Shown here: positions 40,895 to 50,392 of the stretch, in pieces
Layout of the letters: each line of letters starts with the position of its first letter
Numbering within the stretch: position 1 is the first letter of the stretch
Assembly (NCBI GenBank): GCA_964457925.1
Contig: CAYWGH010000001.1
Location: 558,001 to 622,000, forward strand
Direction: 5' to 3'
Source: Coneutiohabitans sp964457925
GTDB taxonomy: Bacteria; Zhuqueibacterota; Zhuqueibacteria; Zhuqueibacterales; Zhuqueibacteraceae
DNA length: 64,000 bases
The notes under the pieces: generated by a model
What the model was told of the DNA's origin: nothing
What the model saw: only the letters and a program-made list of their open reading frames with translations
The model's database searches: none
Position numbers and translations under genes: made by a program

Positions 40895-43222
40895 ATGAAA
40901 TTTACCAGCGGCCACTTCGTCGTCATCGGCTTAGCCGTACTTGCCCTCGCCGGCCTGGCGGGAAGCCATTTCAAGCTTCACCGCGTCGTCTTGCCGCCCT
41001 CTTCTCTTGACGTTGCTAAAAAGATCGCCGAGGATAAAATGAATGCTTTTTCCAACGAGGTTGCACACAAACTCGCGCATGGCCGCAAACCCAACCGCTT
41101 GATTCATGAAAAAAGTCCGTATCTCCTGCAACATGCCTTCAATCCCGTGGATTGGCATCCCTGGGGCGAAGAGGCCTTTGAGAAAGCGCGCCGTGAAAAC
41201 AAACCGATTTTTTTATCGATCGGCTATTCCACCTGCCATTGGTGCCATGTGATGGAGCGTGAATCGTTCGAGAATGACAGCATCGCCGCGATCATGAATG
41301 AGCATTTCGTTTGCATCAAAGTCGATCGCGAAGAACGCCCGGATGTTGACAAAGTTTATATGACCGTGGTGCAGGGGTTGACCGGCAGCGGCGGCTGGCC
41401 GCTTTCGGCCTGGCTCACGCCGGATTTGAAACCGTACTATGCCGGCACCTATTTCCCGCCGGAGACGCGTTATGGCCGGCCGGGATTCCCGCAGCTTTTA
41501 CTGCAACTGAGCCGCGCCTGGCTGGAGCAGCGCGAGAAGGTGCTGGAATCAAGCGAGCAGATCATCACCGCGCTGCAGGAGCATGCGATGCAGGGAGATT
41601 CGGCGCAACCGGTACTGTTCGAACCCATGATGCGCACGGCGTTCGCACAGTTTTCCCAAAGCTATGATGAACGTCTCGGCGGTTTTGGCAGCGCGCCGAA
41701 ATTTCCGCGGCCCTCGGTGTTCAACTTTTTACTGCGTTATCATGCGCGACATCAAAACCAGCCAGCATTGGAGATGACGCTGAACACGCTGCGCCGCATG
41801 TGGGCCGGCGGCATGTACGATCACCTCGGCGGCGGCTTTCATCGTTATTCCGTTGACGCCTATTGGCGCGTGCCGCATTTCGAGAAGATGCTGTATGATC
41901 AGGCGCAGCTCGTGTGGGTTTATCTCGAAGCCTACCAAATCACGCGCGAACCGTTTTATGCGCAGGTCGCGACCGATATCCTCGATTATGTTTTGCGCGA
42001 CATGACGCATCCCGGCGGCGGCTTTTATTCCGCGGAAGACGCCGACAGTGCACCCGATCCGCAGCATCCCGAGGAAAAAGAAGAGGGCGCGTTTTACATG
42101 TGGCGCAAGCAGGAGATTGTTGATTTGCTCGGCGCGAAAGATGCCGAGATTTTTAATTATCTCTATGGCGTGAGCGACAGCGGCAATACCATCAGCGATC
42201 CCCAGGGTGAATTTCATGATCGCAACGTGTTGTATGCCGCTTACACGCCGGCAGAAGCGGCAAAACGTTTCGGCGTGTCCGAAGTAGAGATCAACAAAAT
42301 CATTGAACGCAGCCGCGCGCAGCTCTTCGAACAGCGTTTACAGCGGCCGCGCCCGCATCTCGACGATAAAATCATCACTGCCTGGAACGGGTTGATGATT
42401 TCGGCCTTCAGTCGCGCTTATCAAGTGCTGGGCGAGCGCATGTATCTCGAAGCCGCGCTGCGTGCTGCGGGTTTTGTCCTGGCAAAAAATTTTGATCCGG
42501 CTAAGAACACGCTCAAACGCCGCTACCGCGACGGCGAAGCCAAGTATCCCGGCCATCTCGATGACTATGCTTATTTCACGCTTGGCCTGCTCGATCTTTA
42601 TGAAGCGAGTTTCGATATTTCGTGGCTGCAAGTCGCAGCGGCATTGACTGAAACGCAAAACCGCGTTTTTGCTGATGAAAAAGAGGGCGGTTTTTTCGAT
42701 TCCTCCGGCGAAGACAAATCCATTCTCCTGCGCATGAAGGAAGAATATGACGGCGCCGAGCCTTCCGGCAATGCCATAGCCGCGTCAAACCTTCTGCGTC
42801 TCGCGCAAATGCTGGATCGCCCGGACTGGCGGGAAGTGGCGGAGAAAACTCTGCAGGCATTTGCCCGGCGTCTGGAAAAAATGCCGCATGCGGCTCCGCA
42901 AACGCTGGCAGCGATGGATTTCATGCTCGACAAGCCTAAACAGATCATCATCGCGGGCAAGCCTCATGCGGATGATGCGAAAATTTTGTTGCAGGCCGTG
43001 CACGAACGCTTTATTCCCAACAAAATCTTATTGCTTGCCGACGGCGGCGAGGGCCAGAAATATCTCAGCGGGAAGTTGCCGATCGTGGAATCAATGACGA
43101 TGATCGGCGGCAAAGCCACAGCGTACGTGTGTGAGAATTATGCCTGCCAATTGCCCGTGAATGAGGGGAAGGCGCTGGCGGCATTGTTGCGCCAGAACGA
43201 TGGTTTGCAGGCAAATCGCTAG
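40895..43222 (+). CDS. DUF255 thioredoxin-domain protein (YyaL/SPATA20 family)
   Basis: 775 residues from the ATG at 40895. A signal anchor (FVVIGLAVLALAGLAGSHF) is unusual, since most members are cytoplasmic. Residues 60-230 are the DUF255 thioredoxin-like domain: RLIHEKSPYLLQHAFNPVDWHPWGEEAFEKA, STCHWCHVMERESFEN (CXXC), FVCIKVDREERPDVDKVY, GGWPLSAWLTPDLKPYYAGTYFPP. The rest is an alpha/alpha toroid like that of N-acylglucosamine epimerases (GGMYDHLGGGFHRYSVDAYWRVPHFEKMLYDQAQL). Function is unknown; reductase or sugar-related roles have been guessed for relatives. It starts just after a heptamer hairpin. Confidence 0.92.
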   Translation: MKFTSGHFVVIGLAVLALAGLAGSHFKLHRVVLPPSSLDVAKKIAEDKMNAFSNEVAHKLAHGRKPNRLIHEKSPYLLQHAFNPVDWHPWGEEAFEKARRENKPIFLSIGYSTCHWCHVMERESFENDSIAAIMNEHFVCIKVDREERPDVDKVYMTVVQGLTGSGGWPLSAWLTPDLKPYYAGTYFPPETRYGRPGFPQLLLQLSRAWLEQREKVLESSEQIITALQEHAMQGDSAQPVLFEPMMRTAFAQFSQSYDERLGGFGSAPKFPRPSVFNFLLRYHARHQNQPALEMTLNTLRRMWAGGMYDHLGGGFHRYSVDAYWRVPHFEKMLYDQAQLVWVYLEAYQITREPFYAQVATDILDYVLRDMTHPGGGFYSAEDADSAPDPQHPEEKEEGAFYMWRKQEIVDLLGAKDAEIFNYLYGVSDSGNTISDPQGEFHDRNVLYAAYTPAEAAKRFGVSEVEINKIIERSRAQLFEQRLQRPRPHLDDKIITAWNGLMISAFSRAYQVLGERMYLEAALRAAGFVLAKNFDPAKNTLKRRYRDGEAKYPGHLDDYAYFTLGLLDLYEASFDISWLQVAAALTETQNRVFADEKEGGFFDSSGEDKSILLRMKEEYDGAEPSGNAIAASNLLRLAQMLDRPDWREVAEKTLQAFARRLEKMPHAAPQTLAAMDFMLDKPKQIIIAGKPHADDAKILLQAVHERFIPNKILLLADGGEGQKYLSGKLPIVESMTMIGGKATAYVCENYACQLPVNEGKALAALLRQNDGLQANR

Positions 43223-43288
43223 CCTAAAAATAAAATGTTAACAAATAATCGAAGAGATCATGGCAAAACTTTCTGACCGGAGTCTGGC

Positions 43289-44779
43289 ATGAAATACATC
43301 CTGGCGTTGGATCAAGGCACAACAAGCAGTCGCAGCATAGTCTTTGATCAGAACGGCAGCATTTTGGCGCGAGCGCAGCAGGAATTTAAACAACATTATC
43401 CGCAGCCGGGATGGGTGGAGCATGATCCCGAAGAAATTTGGCAGACGCAGCTTGCAGCCGCACGGGCGGCGCTGCAACAGGCAAATGTCACCGCAAACGA
43501 CATTGCCGCCCTCGGCATCACCAATCAGCGCGAGACCGTGATGTTGTGGGAGCGCAAAACCGGCAAACCGGTACACCGCGCGATTGTCTGGCAAGATCGC
43601 CGCACCGCGCCCATCTGTGAAGAATTGCGCAAAACCGCATTGGGCAAAGAGATTCCGCAGCGCACCGGCCTTGTTGCAGATCCCTATTTCTCCGGCACCA
43701 AAATCAAATGGCTGCTCGAACATACTCCAAATTTACGCGCACGCGCGCGCCAGGGCGACATCGCGTTCGGAACCATCGACAGTTGGTTGTTGTGGAAATT
43801 GACCGGCGGCAAAGTGCATGCAACAGATTGCTCGAACGCCTCACGCACTCTGCTCTTCAATATTCATGAGGTTGATTGGGATCGCGATTTGCTTTCCCAT
43901 CTCGACATTCCCGCAGCAATACTTCCCCGCGTTCGCCCCAGCAGCGGCATTTTCGGATTGACGGCGCCGGATTTGTTTGGCGGTGAAATTCCCATCGCCG
44001 GCATTGCCGGTGATCAACAGGCCGCGTTGTTCGGCCAGGCGTGCTTCACGCCCGGCATGTTCAAGAATACTTACGGCACCGGCTGTTTTTTGCTGACCTC
44101 AACCGGTGATCAAATCATTCACTCAAAAAACGGCTTGCTCACCACGATCGCCTGGCAAATCGGCAACGGCAAAGTGCAATATGCGCTCGAAGGTTCAGTG
44201 TTCATTGCCGGCGCGGTGGTGCAATGGCTGCGTGATGAATTGCAACTCATCAAATCCGCTGCTGAAATTGAGAATCTTGCGGCGCAAGTGCAGGACAACG
44301 GCGGCGTATTTCTCGTGCCGGCGTTTGTCGGGCTGGGTTCTCCTTATTGGGATGCGGAGGCGCGCGGCACGATTGTCGGGTTGACGCGCGGCGCGAATCG
44401 CAGTCACATGGCGCGCGCGGCTTTGGAGAGTATCGCTTATCAATCGCGCGATCTGGCGCAAGCAATGCAGGAAGACGCAGGTACGCCGATAGCTGAGTTA
44501 CGCGTTGACGGCGGCGCGGTGACCAACAACCTGCTTATGCAATTTCAGGCGGACATTCTCAACACCCCAGTGGTGCGGCCGGCCATAACGGAAACCACCT
44601 CACTCGGCGCGGCTTATCTCGCCGGCATGGCGGTCGGCTATTGGCGTGATTTGGAAGATATTGCGCATCATTGGCAGGAAGAAAAAAGATTTGCCGCACA
44701 GATGGCGGAAACGGACCGCCAACGGCTCTATCAAAATTGGCAAAAAGCCGTGACGCGCGCACGCGGATGGCTAATCTAA
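43289..44779 (+). CDS. glpK: Glycerol kinase
   Basis: 496 residues, full family length. ILALDQGTTSSRSIVFDQNGSI at the N-terminus is the FGGY phosphate-binding start; PGWVEHDPEEIW, GITNQRETVMLWERKTGKPVHRAIVWQDRRTA, GTIDSWLLWKLTGGKVHATDCSNASRTLLFNI, GIAGDQQAALFGQ and NTYGTGCFLL follow exactly as in GlpK. It makes sn-glycerol 3-phosphate from glycerol and ATP. No glycerol facilitator or dehydrogenase is adjacent. The gene stands alone; the spacing to the respiratory locus is about 300 bases. Confidence 0.97.
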   Translation: MKYILALDQGTTSSRSIVFDQNGSILARAQQEFKQHYPQPGWVEHDPEEIWQTQLAAARAALQQANVTANDIAALGITNQRETVMLWERKTGKPVHRAIVWQDRRTAPICEELRKTALGKEIPQRTGLVADPYFSGTKIKWLLEHTPNLRARARQGDIAFGTIDSWLLWKLTGGKVHATDCSNASRTLLFNIHEVDWDRDLLSHLDIPAAILPRVRPSSGIFGLTAPDLFGGEIPIAGIAGDQQAALFGQACFTPGMFKNTYGTGCFLLTSTGDQIIHSKNGLLTTIAWQIGNGKVQYALEGSVFIAGAVVQWLRDELQLIKSAAEIENLAAQVQDNGGVFLVPAFVGLGSPYWDAEARGTIVGLTRGANRSHMARAALESIAYQSRDLAQAMQEDAGTPIAELRVDGGAVTNNLLMQFQADILNTPVVRPAITETTSLGAAYLAGMAVGYWRDLEDIAHHWQEEKRFAAQMAETDRQRLYQNWQKAVTRARGWLI

Positions 44780-44863
44780 ATTAAGAAGCTAATGCCGCCC
44801 AGCGCGTATTGATTTTATGACGCGTTGCATCGTTATTTTGTCTTATGTTTACGAGAAATTCGC

Positions 44864-44891
44864 TTGACAATGTAGGATTCTTTTCTATTTT
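44864..44891 (+). promoter_or_regulatory. Promoter of the alternative complex III operon
   Basis: TTGACA at 44864-44869, 16-base spacer, TATTTT at 44886-44891. The -35 box is a perfect consensus. It leaves an untranslated leader of about 185 bases before actA at 45083, which contains purine-rich GGGGGGAGG but no clear hairpin. Confidence 0.6.
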
Positions 44892-45082
44892 TGACGTGTT
44901 TTTGCATGAGAGCGTGAGTCGGGGGGAGGCAGACCAGGAAAGGTAGAAGGGTCGAGATTAACTACTCGCCGTATTGTTGCGCTTGTTGATCTGCATAACT
45001 GCGCAGGCGCGCCCGCCTTTGATGTCATACTTACGCAAATTTGAAAACAACGTTTGGCTGGATTTATTGCTCGAGAGATCCG

Positions 45083-45730
45083 ATGGCTCAGATTTTTCAC
45101 CCGAGTACGAACACCTTTTCGAAAGTCAGTATTTTTGGCGCAGTTTTTTTTATCGGCGGCCTGCTTTGGTTTATGCTCGCGTTCGAGCGGTCGTCATATG
45201 TCACTCAAGCAAACGTTGTGCGCGAGCAGCCTGTACCATTTAGCCATCGCCATCACGTCGGCCAGCTCGGTATCGATTGCCGTTATTGCCATACCTCTGT
45301 TGAAGAAACCGGCTTTGCCGGCGTTCCTTCCACCAAAACCTGCATGACTTGCCATTCACAAATCCACACGAATGCACAAATGCTGGAACCGGTGCGCGCG
45401 AGCTGGCGCGACGATCGCTCCATCGAATGGGTGCGTGTTAACGACCTGCCCGATTTTGTTTATTTTAATCACAGCATTCATTTGAAAAAAGGCGTGGGCT
45501 GCGTCACCTGCCACGGCCCGATTCAGGAAATGGCGCTCACCTGGCGCGAGAATCCCCTGGACATGGCGTGGTGTCTCGAATGCCATCGCAATCCCGAAAA
45601 ATTTGTGCGGCCGCGTGAACAAGTCTTCAGCACCACATGGCAGGCCGATGATCAAGCCGCGTTGGGCGCAAAGCTCATGCAAGAATATGACATTCAGAAA
45701 TTAACCAATTGTTCAATTTGCCATCGATGA
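45083..45730 (+). CDS. actA: Alternative complex III subunit A, pentaheme cytochrome c
   Basis: 215 residues from the ATG at 45083 (GAGAGATCCG upstream). One N-terminal transmembrane segment (FGAVFFIGGLLWFMLAF) anchors a periplasmic domain with five heme-binding motifs: CRYCH, CMTCH, CVTCH, CLECH and CSICH, the exact count of ActA. It carries electrons from the iron-sulfur subunit towards the terminal acceptor. Its stop overlaps the actB start (ATGA). The family also resembles cytochrome c7/NrfH-like proteins, but the gene order settles the assignment. Confidence 0.95.
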   Translation: MAQIFHPSTNTFSKVSIFGAVFFIGGLLWFMLAFERSSYVTQANVVREQPVPFSHRHHVGQLGIDCRYCHTSVEETGFAGVPSTKTCMTCHSQIHTNAQMLEPVRASWRDDRSIEWVRVNDLPDFVYFNHSIHLKKGVGCVTCHGPIQEMALTWRENPLDMAWCLECHRNPEKFVRPREQVFSTTWQADDQAALGAKLMQEYDIQKLTNCSICHR

Positions 45731-48700
45731 ACACTCCGATTGATATAACGCCTCACTCCACCAGCGCGTTAACCGGCGCTTTCGATTTGGAAGCCATGCG
45801 GCAGCGTTTGCGCAATAAACACGGCAAACAATACTGGCGCTGCTTGGAAGAACTGGCGGATACGCCGGCGTTTCAAAAATTCGTTGAGAATGAATTTGCC
45901 GAAGGCGTGGTTGATTATTCCAGCGCAGTCAATCGCCGCAATTTTCTCAAGTTTATGGGCGCCTCGCTGGCTTTGGCTGGTTTGAATGCCTGCACGCGCC
46001 AGCCGGTTGAGAAGATCGTGCCATATGTGCAAGCGCCCGAGCAACTTGTGGCAGGTAAGCCGTTGTATTTCGCCACAGCCATGGTGCAACGCGGCTTTGC
46101 GCAAGGCTTGCTGGTCGAAAGCCATATGGGCCGTCCCACCAAAGTCGAAGGTAATCCGGATCATCCCGCCAGTTTGGGCGCAACCGATATTTTTGCGCAA
46201 GCGTCGGTTCTGACGTTATATGATCCCGATCGCTCGCAAGTGATCATGAGGGCGGGACGCATCAGCACTTGGGAGGCTTTTCTTGCTGAACTGAATTTGA
46301 AGCTCGAGACGTTGCGGCAAAAGCAGGGCGCGGGTTTGCGCATTCTCACCGAAACCGTGACCTCGCCGACGCTCGCCGGCCAGCTCAACAAAATTCTCGC
46401 CGCATTTCCGGCGGCAAAGTGGCATCAATATGAACCGGCGGCGCGCGACAGTAGCCGGGCCGGCAGCCATATGGCGTTCGGTGAATACGTTGAGACGCAA
46501 CATCGCTTCGAAAACGCGCAGGTTATTCTTTCTCTAGATTCCGATTTTCTCATCGATCATCCCAACAGCGTGCGCTATGCGCGGGAGTTTTCAGCCAAAC
46601 GCCGCGTCGCTGAGGGTTCCTCAGAGATGAACCGGCTCTATGCCCTCGAAAGCACGCCCACGTTGACCGGCGCGATGGCGGATCACCGCTTGGCCATGCG
46701 CGCGCGAGAGATTGAAATTTTTGCCGCGGCGTTGGCAGCGGAACTCGGCGTTGCGGCAGCAGGCAATCCGCATTCCGCATTCTCAAATCCAAAATCATCG
46801 CAGTGGCTCAAGGCGATCGCGGGCGATCTGCAAAAGCATCGCGGCGCCAGCATCATTATCGCCGGAGATTATCAGCCCCCGGCCGTGCACATGCTCGCGC
46901 ATGCAATGAATCATGCTCTCGGCAATGTTGGTCGAACCGTTTTCTACACTGCTTCAGTGGAAGCGAATCCCGTCGATCAACTGGCCTCGTTGCGTGAATT
47001 GGTGCAAGACATGAATTCCGGCGCGGTTGACGTGCTGATGATTCTCGACGGCAATCCCGTGTTTACGGCGCCGGCTGATCTTGACTTTGCCGGCGCGCTC
47101 GCCAAAGTCGGATTGCGTGTGCAGCTCAGTTTGTACGAAGACGAAACGGCGGCGTTTTGCCACTGGCACATTCCGGCCACACATTATCTCGAATCGTGGA
47201 GCGATGCGCGCGCCTTCGACGGGACGATCTCAGTGATGCAGCCGTTAATCGCGCCGCTTTACGGCGGCAAATCTGCGCACGAATTGCTCGCGGTTGTCAC
47301 TGGCCAGCCGGGCTTGACGAGTTATGATATCGTACGCGATCACTGGAAGGCGCAGCAGAATTCTTCTGATTTTGAAAAATTCTGGCAAACCTCGCTGCAC
47401 GACGGTGTGATTGCAGATACTGCTTTTCAACCCAAGCAAGTCACTTTAGCAACCAGCAACCAGTATCCAGCAACCAGCAACCAGCAACCAGCGACCGGCC
47501 TGGAAATCATTTTTCGCCCCGATCCCAATGTTGGCGACGGACGTTTTGCGAACAACGGCTGGTTGCAGGAATTGCCCAAGCCGCTCACCAAGCTAACTTG
47601 GGATAACGCCGCACTGATCAGCCCGGCAACCGCACAGCGTTTGAATTTGAACAATGAGGATGTAGTCGAACTGAATTATCAAAACCGTAGAATCAACGCG
47701 CCGGTTTGGATCATGCCCGGCCATCCCGAAGATGCTGTGACCGTGCATCTTGGTTATGGCCGAACCGCAGGCGGACAAATTGCCAATGGTGTCGGCTTCA
47801 ACGCCTATGCGTTGAGAACCTCAGAATCGCCCTGGTTTGGCAGCGGCGTTGAGATTCGTAAAACCGGAGACCGCTACAAGCTCGCCACCACGCAGATGCA
47901 CCATAGCATGGAAAACCGCCATCTGGTGCGTGAGGGCACGCTGGCTGAATATCTGGAACATCCAGAATTCGTGCATGAGATGGGGCATGATCCGGCGCCA
48001 GGCATGACGCTTTATCCTGCGCACAAATACGAAGACAATGCCTGGGGCATGGTGATCGATTTGAATGCCTGTTTGGGATGCAATGCCTGCACCGTTGCCT
48101 GCCAATCGGAAAATAATATTGCCGTCGTCGGTAAGGAGCAGGTTCTCATCGGCCGTGAGATGCACTGGATTCGCGTCGATCGTTATTACGAAGGCGATCT
48201 TGATCATCCCGAAACTTATCATCAGCCCGTGCCGTGCATGCACTGTGAAAATGCGCCCTGCGAGCCGGTGTGCCCGGTGGGCGCGACGGTCCACAGCGAT
48301 GAGGGCTTGAATGACATGGTTTACAATCGCTGCGTCGGCACGCGCTATTGCGCCAACAACTGCCCGTACAAAGTGCGGCGCTTCAACTTCCTGCTTTACT
48401 CGGATTTCCAAACGCCGAGCTTGAAGCTGCAGCGCAATCCGGACGTTACCGTGCGCTCGCGCGGCGTGATGGAGAAATGTACCTACTGCGTGCAGCGCAT
48501 CAATGCCGCGCGCATCGAGGCCAAAAAAGAAGATCGCGACATTCGCGATGGCGAGGTTCTAACGGCCTGCCAGCAAGTGTGTCCCGCGCAGGCGATTACG
48601 TTCGGCAATATCAACGATCCCAACAGCCGCGTCAAAAAACTGCGTGAGAGCAAGCTTAATTACGGCTTGTTGACGGATTTGAATACGCGCCCGCGCACCA

Positions 48701-48762
48701 CATACTTGGCGCGCTTGCGCAACCCCAATCCGGAATTGGATGAACACGAAGCCTCAGGCTGA
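45727..48762 (+). CDS. actB: Alternative complex III subunit B, molybdopterin-oxidoreductase-like and iron-sulfur fusion
   Basis: 1011 residues. A twin-arginine-type signal (NRRNFLKFMGASLALAG, about residue 68) lies after a cytoplasmic lead, as in other ActB proteins. The long middle part is the molybdopterin oxidoreductase-like fold (B1), which in complex III binds no cofactor. The last 270 residues (B2) hold four cysteine clusters: CLGCNACTVACQ, CMHCENAPCEPVC, CVGTRYCANNCPY and CTYCVQR..CQQVCPAQA, ligands for three [4Fe-4S] and one [3Fe-4S] or [4Fe-4S] centre. It takes electrons from quinol oxidised at ActC. A heptameric repeat is inserted in frame at 47451-47497 without harming conserved parts. 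Start 45727 overlaps the actA stop. Confidence 0.95.
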   Translation: MNTPIDITPHSTSALTGAFDLEAMRQRLRNKHGKQYWRCLEELADTPAFQKFVENEFAEGVVDYSSAVNRRNFLKFMGASLALAGLNACTRQPVEKIVPYVQAPEQLVAGKPLYFATAMVQRGFAQGLLVESHMGRPTKVEGNPDHPASLGATDIFAQASVLTLYDPDRSQVIMRAGRISTWEAFLAELNLKLETLRQKQGAGLRILTETVTSPTLAGQLNKILAAFPAAKWHQYEPAARDSSRAGSHMAFGEYVETQHRFENAQVILSLDSDFLIDHPNSVRYAREFSAKRRVAEGSSEMNRLYALESTPTLTGAMADHRLAMRAREIEIFAAALAAELGVAAAGNPHSAFSNPKSSQWLKAIAGDLQKHRGASIIIAGDYQPPAVHMLAHAMNHALGNVGRTVFYTASVEANPVDQLASLRELVQDMNSGAVDVLMILDGNPVFTAPADLDFAGALAKVGLRVQLSLYEDETAAFCHWHIPATHYLESWSDARAFDGTISVMQPLIAPLYGGKSAHELLAVVTGQPGLTSYDIVRDHWKAQQNSSDFEKFWQTSLHDGVIADTAFQPKQVTLATSNQYPATSNQQPATGLEIIFRPDPNVGDGRFANNGWLQELPKPLTKLTWDNAALISPATAQRLNLNNEDVVELNYQNRRINAPVWIMPGHPEDAVTVHLGYGRTAGGQIANGVGFNAYALRTSESPWFGSGVEIRKTGDRYKLATTQMHHSMENRHLVREGTLAEYLEHPEFVHEMGHDPAPGMTLYPAHKYEDNAWGMVIDLNACLGCNACTVACQSENNIAVVGKEQVLIGREMHWIRVDRYYEGDLDHPETYHQPVPCMHCENAPCEPVCPVGATVHSDEGLNDMVYNRCVGTRYCANNCPYKVRRFNFLLYSDFQTPSLKLQRNPDVTVRSRGVMEKCTYCVQRINAARIEAKKEDRDIRDGEVLTACQQVCPAQAITFGNINDPNSRVKKLRESKLNYGLLTDLNTRPRTTYLARLRNPNPELDEHEASG
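47451..47497. repeat. In-frame AACCAGC heptamer array in actB
   Basis: Seven units of seven bases, AACCAGC AACCAGT then ATCCAGC followed by three AACCAGC and GACCGGC. Seven bases times three gives a 7-residue protein period, read as ATSNQYP ATSNQQP AT. It lies in a loop of the molybdopterin-oxidoreductase-like part and keeps the frame. Confidence 0.8.
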
Positions 48763-48810
48763 AAAGTTGAATTCGCAGACTTTCCAAGCCGAATAGAGTT
48801 TCCAACAGAT

Positions 48811-48879
48811 TGAACGAATCTGAATTGGAATCGGTTGGGAGTGGTTATCCGTTGAAAAAAATGTGAGTAGATTCGTTCA
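48811..48879 (+). repeat. Inverted repeat in the actB-actC spacer
   Basis: TGAACGAATCT (48811-48821) and its exact inverse AGATTCGTTCA (48869-48879), 47 bases apart, inside the 174-base gap that is the longest within the act cluster. It could fold in the mRNA and modulate stability or expression of the downstream genes. Confidence 0.45.
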
Positions 48880-48936
48880 GCAAATGCAGAGATAAAATCC
48901 CGCCCAATCGGGACGGTATTATCTGTTTGAGGAAGC

Positions 48937-50313
48937 ATGACAACAACCGAAACACCGGTTAAGAAGAAGTATCGCCAGGAAGCGCCGGTGCTTGCGCCCG
49001 GGCACACCTACGGCTCGATCACCGACAAAGTCAGCGCGATTGTCCTGACACGCAAAACGCCGAAAGGCTGGTTCATCGGTTTCACCATTGCGTTCGCTGT
49101 CGCGATGATGCTTTTTGTTGCACTGGCGTACTTGTTTGTCAAAGGCGTGGGCATTTGGGGCATCAACAACCCGGTGGGCTGGGGCTTCGCCATTATCAAT
49201 CTCGTGTGGTGGATCGGCATCGGCCACGCGGGAACGTTGATCTCAGCGATCCTGTTGCTTTTCCGGCAGGCCTGGCGCACCTCCATTAACCGTTTCGCCG
49301 AGGCCATGACGCTTTTTGCCGTGGCGTGCGCCGGCATCTTTCCGCTGATCCATGTAGGCCGGCCCTGGTTGGCCTATTGGCTGCTGCCCTATCCCAACAC
49401 CATGGCGTTGTGGCCGCAAACGCGCAGCCCCCTGGCGTGGGATGTCTTTGCAATTTCGACATATGCTTCGGTATCCGCGCTGTTCTGGTATGTCGGGTTG
49501 ATTCCCGATCTTGCCACGCTGCGCGACCGTACCCGGAATCGCTGGCTCAAACTTATTTACGGCGCGTTGGCGATGGGCTGGCGCGGCTCAGCGGTGCATT
49601 GGTCACGCTATGAAACGACGTACCTGCTGCTTGCCGGTTTGGCCACTCCGTTGGTGCTTTCGGTGCACACGGTGATCAGTTTCGATTTCGCCATGTCGAT
49701 CATTCCCGGCTGGCACGCCACGATCTTTCCGCCGTACTTCGTCGCTGGCGCGATTTACGCGGGTTTCGCCATGGTCTTGATTCTCGCCATTCCGCTGCGC
49801 GCGATTTACGGCTTGGAAGATTTCATCACCACCCGGCATTTGCGCAACATGGCCAAGATCATGCTCGCCACCGGCTTGATCGTTGTTTATGGTTATGCCA
49901 TGGAGGCGTTCATGGCGTGGTATAGCGGCAACCAATACGAATGGTACATGATGACGAATCGCTGGACCGGACCCTATGCGCCGGCTTACTGGGCGCTGCT
50001 CTTCTGTAATTTTATCGTGCCGCAATTGCTCTGGATCGAAAAAGTCCAAAGCAACACGATTTGGCTGTTCGCCATCTCCATCGTTGTGAGTATTGGCATG
50101 TGGCTTGAGCGTTTTGTGATCGTGGTGACGAGCCTTCACCGCGATTTCATGCCGTCGTCCTGGGGCATGTACTATCCCACGATGTGGGATTGGGCGACCT
50201 ATATCGGCACGATCGGCTTGTTCTTTGCGCTCATCTTTCTCTTCGTGCGCGTGCTGCCGGCGATTTCGATCTTCGAAATGCGCACGCTGGTGCCTTCGGA
50301 GCAGGAGAAATAA
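48937..50313 (+). CDS. actC: Alternative complex III subunit C, NrfD-like quinol-binding membrane protein
   Basis: 458 residues, GAGGAAGC before the ATG. About ten transmembrane helices. Characteristic blocks: WGINNPVGWGFAIINLVWWIGIGHAGTLISAILLLFRQ, FPLIHVGRPWLAYWLLPYPN, SPLAWDVFAISTY, HWSRYETTYLLLAGLATPLVLSVHTVISFDFA and GWHATIFPPYFVAGAIYAGFAM, the last being the conserved part of the NrfD fold. It oxidises (mena)quinol in the membrane and passes electrons to ActB; a role in proton translocation is proposed for the family. Full length. Confidence 0.96.
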   Translation: MTTTETPVKKKYRQEAPVLAPGHTYGSITDKVSAIVLTRKTPKGWFIGFTIAFAVAMMLFVALAYLFVKGVGIWGINNPVGWGFAIINLVWWIGIGHAGTLISAILLLFRQAWRTSINRFAEAMTLFAVACAGIFPLIHVGRPWLAYWLLPYPNTMALWPQTRSPLAWDVFAISTYASVSALFWYVGLIPDLATLRDRTRNRWLKLIYGALAMGWRGSAVHWSRYETTYLLLAGLATPLVLSVHTVISFDFAMSIIPGWHATIFPPYFVAGAIYAGFAMVLILAIPLRAIYGLEDFITTRHLRNMAKIMLATGLIVVYGYAMEAFMAWYSGNQYEWYMMTNRWTGPYAPAYWALLFCNFIVPQLLWIEKVQSNTIWLFAISIVVSIGMWLERFVIVVTSLHRDFMPSSWGMYYPTMWDWATYIGTIGLFFALIFLFVRVLPAISIFEMRTLVPSEQEK

Positions 50314-50392
50314 ACGCGCCTTGCAAATCACCGAGAGGCTTTTGAAATAGTCGACGCTTTGATTCCTGCGTCTTCCGGGTGAAAGAGAATTC

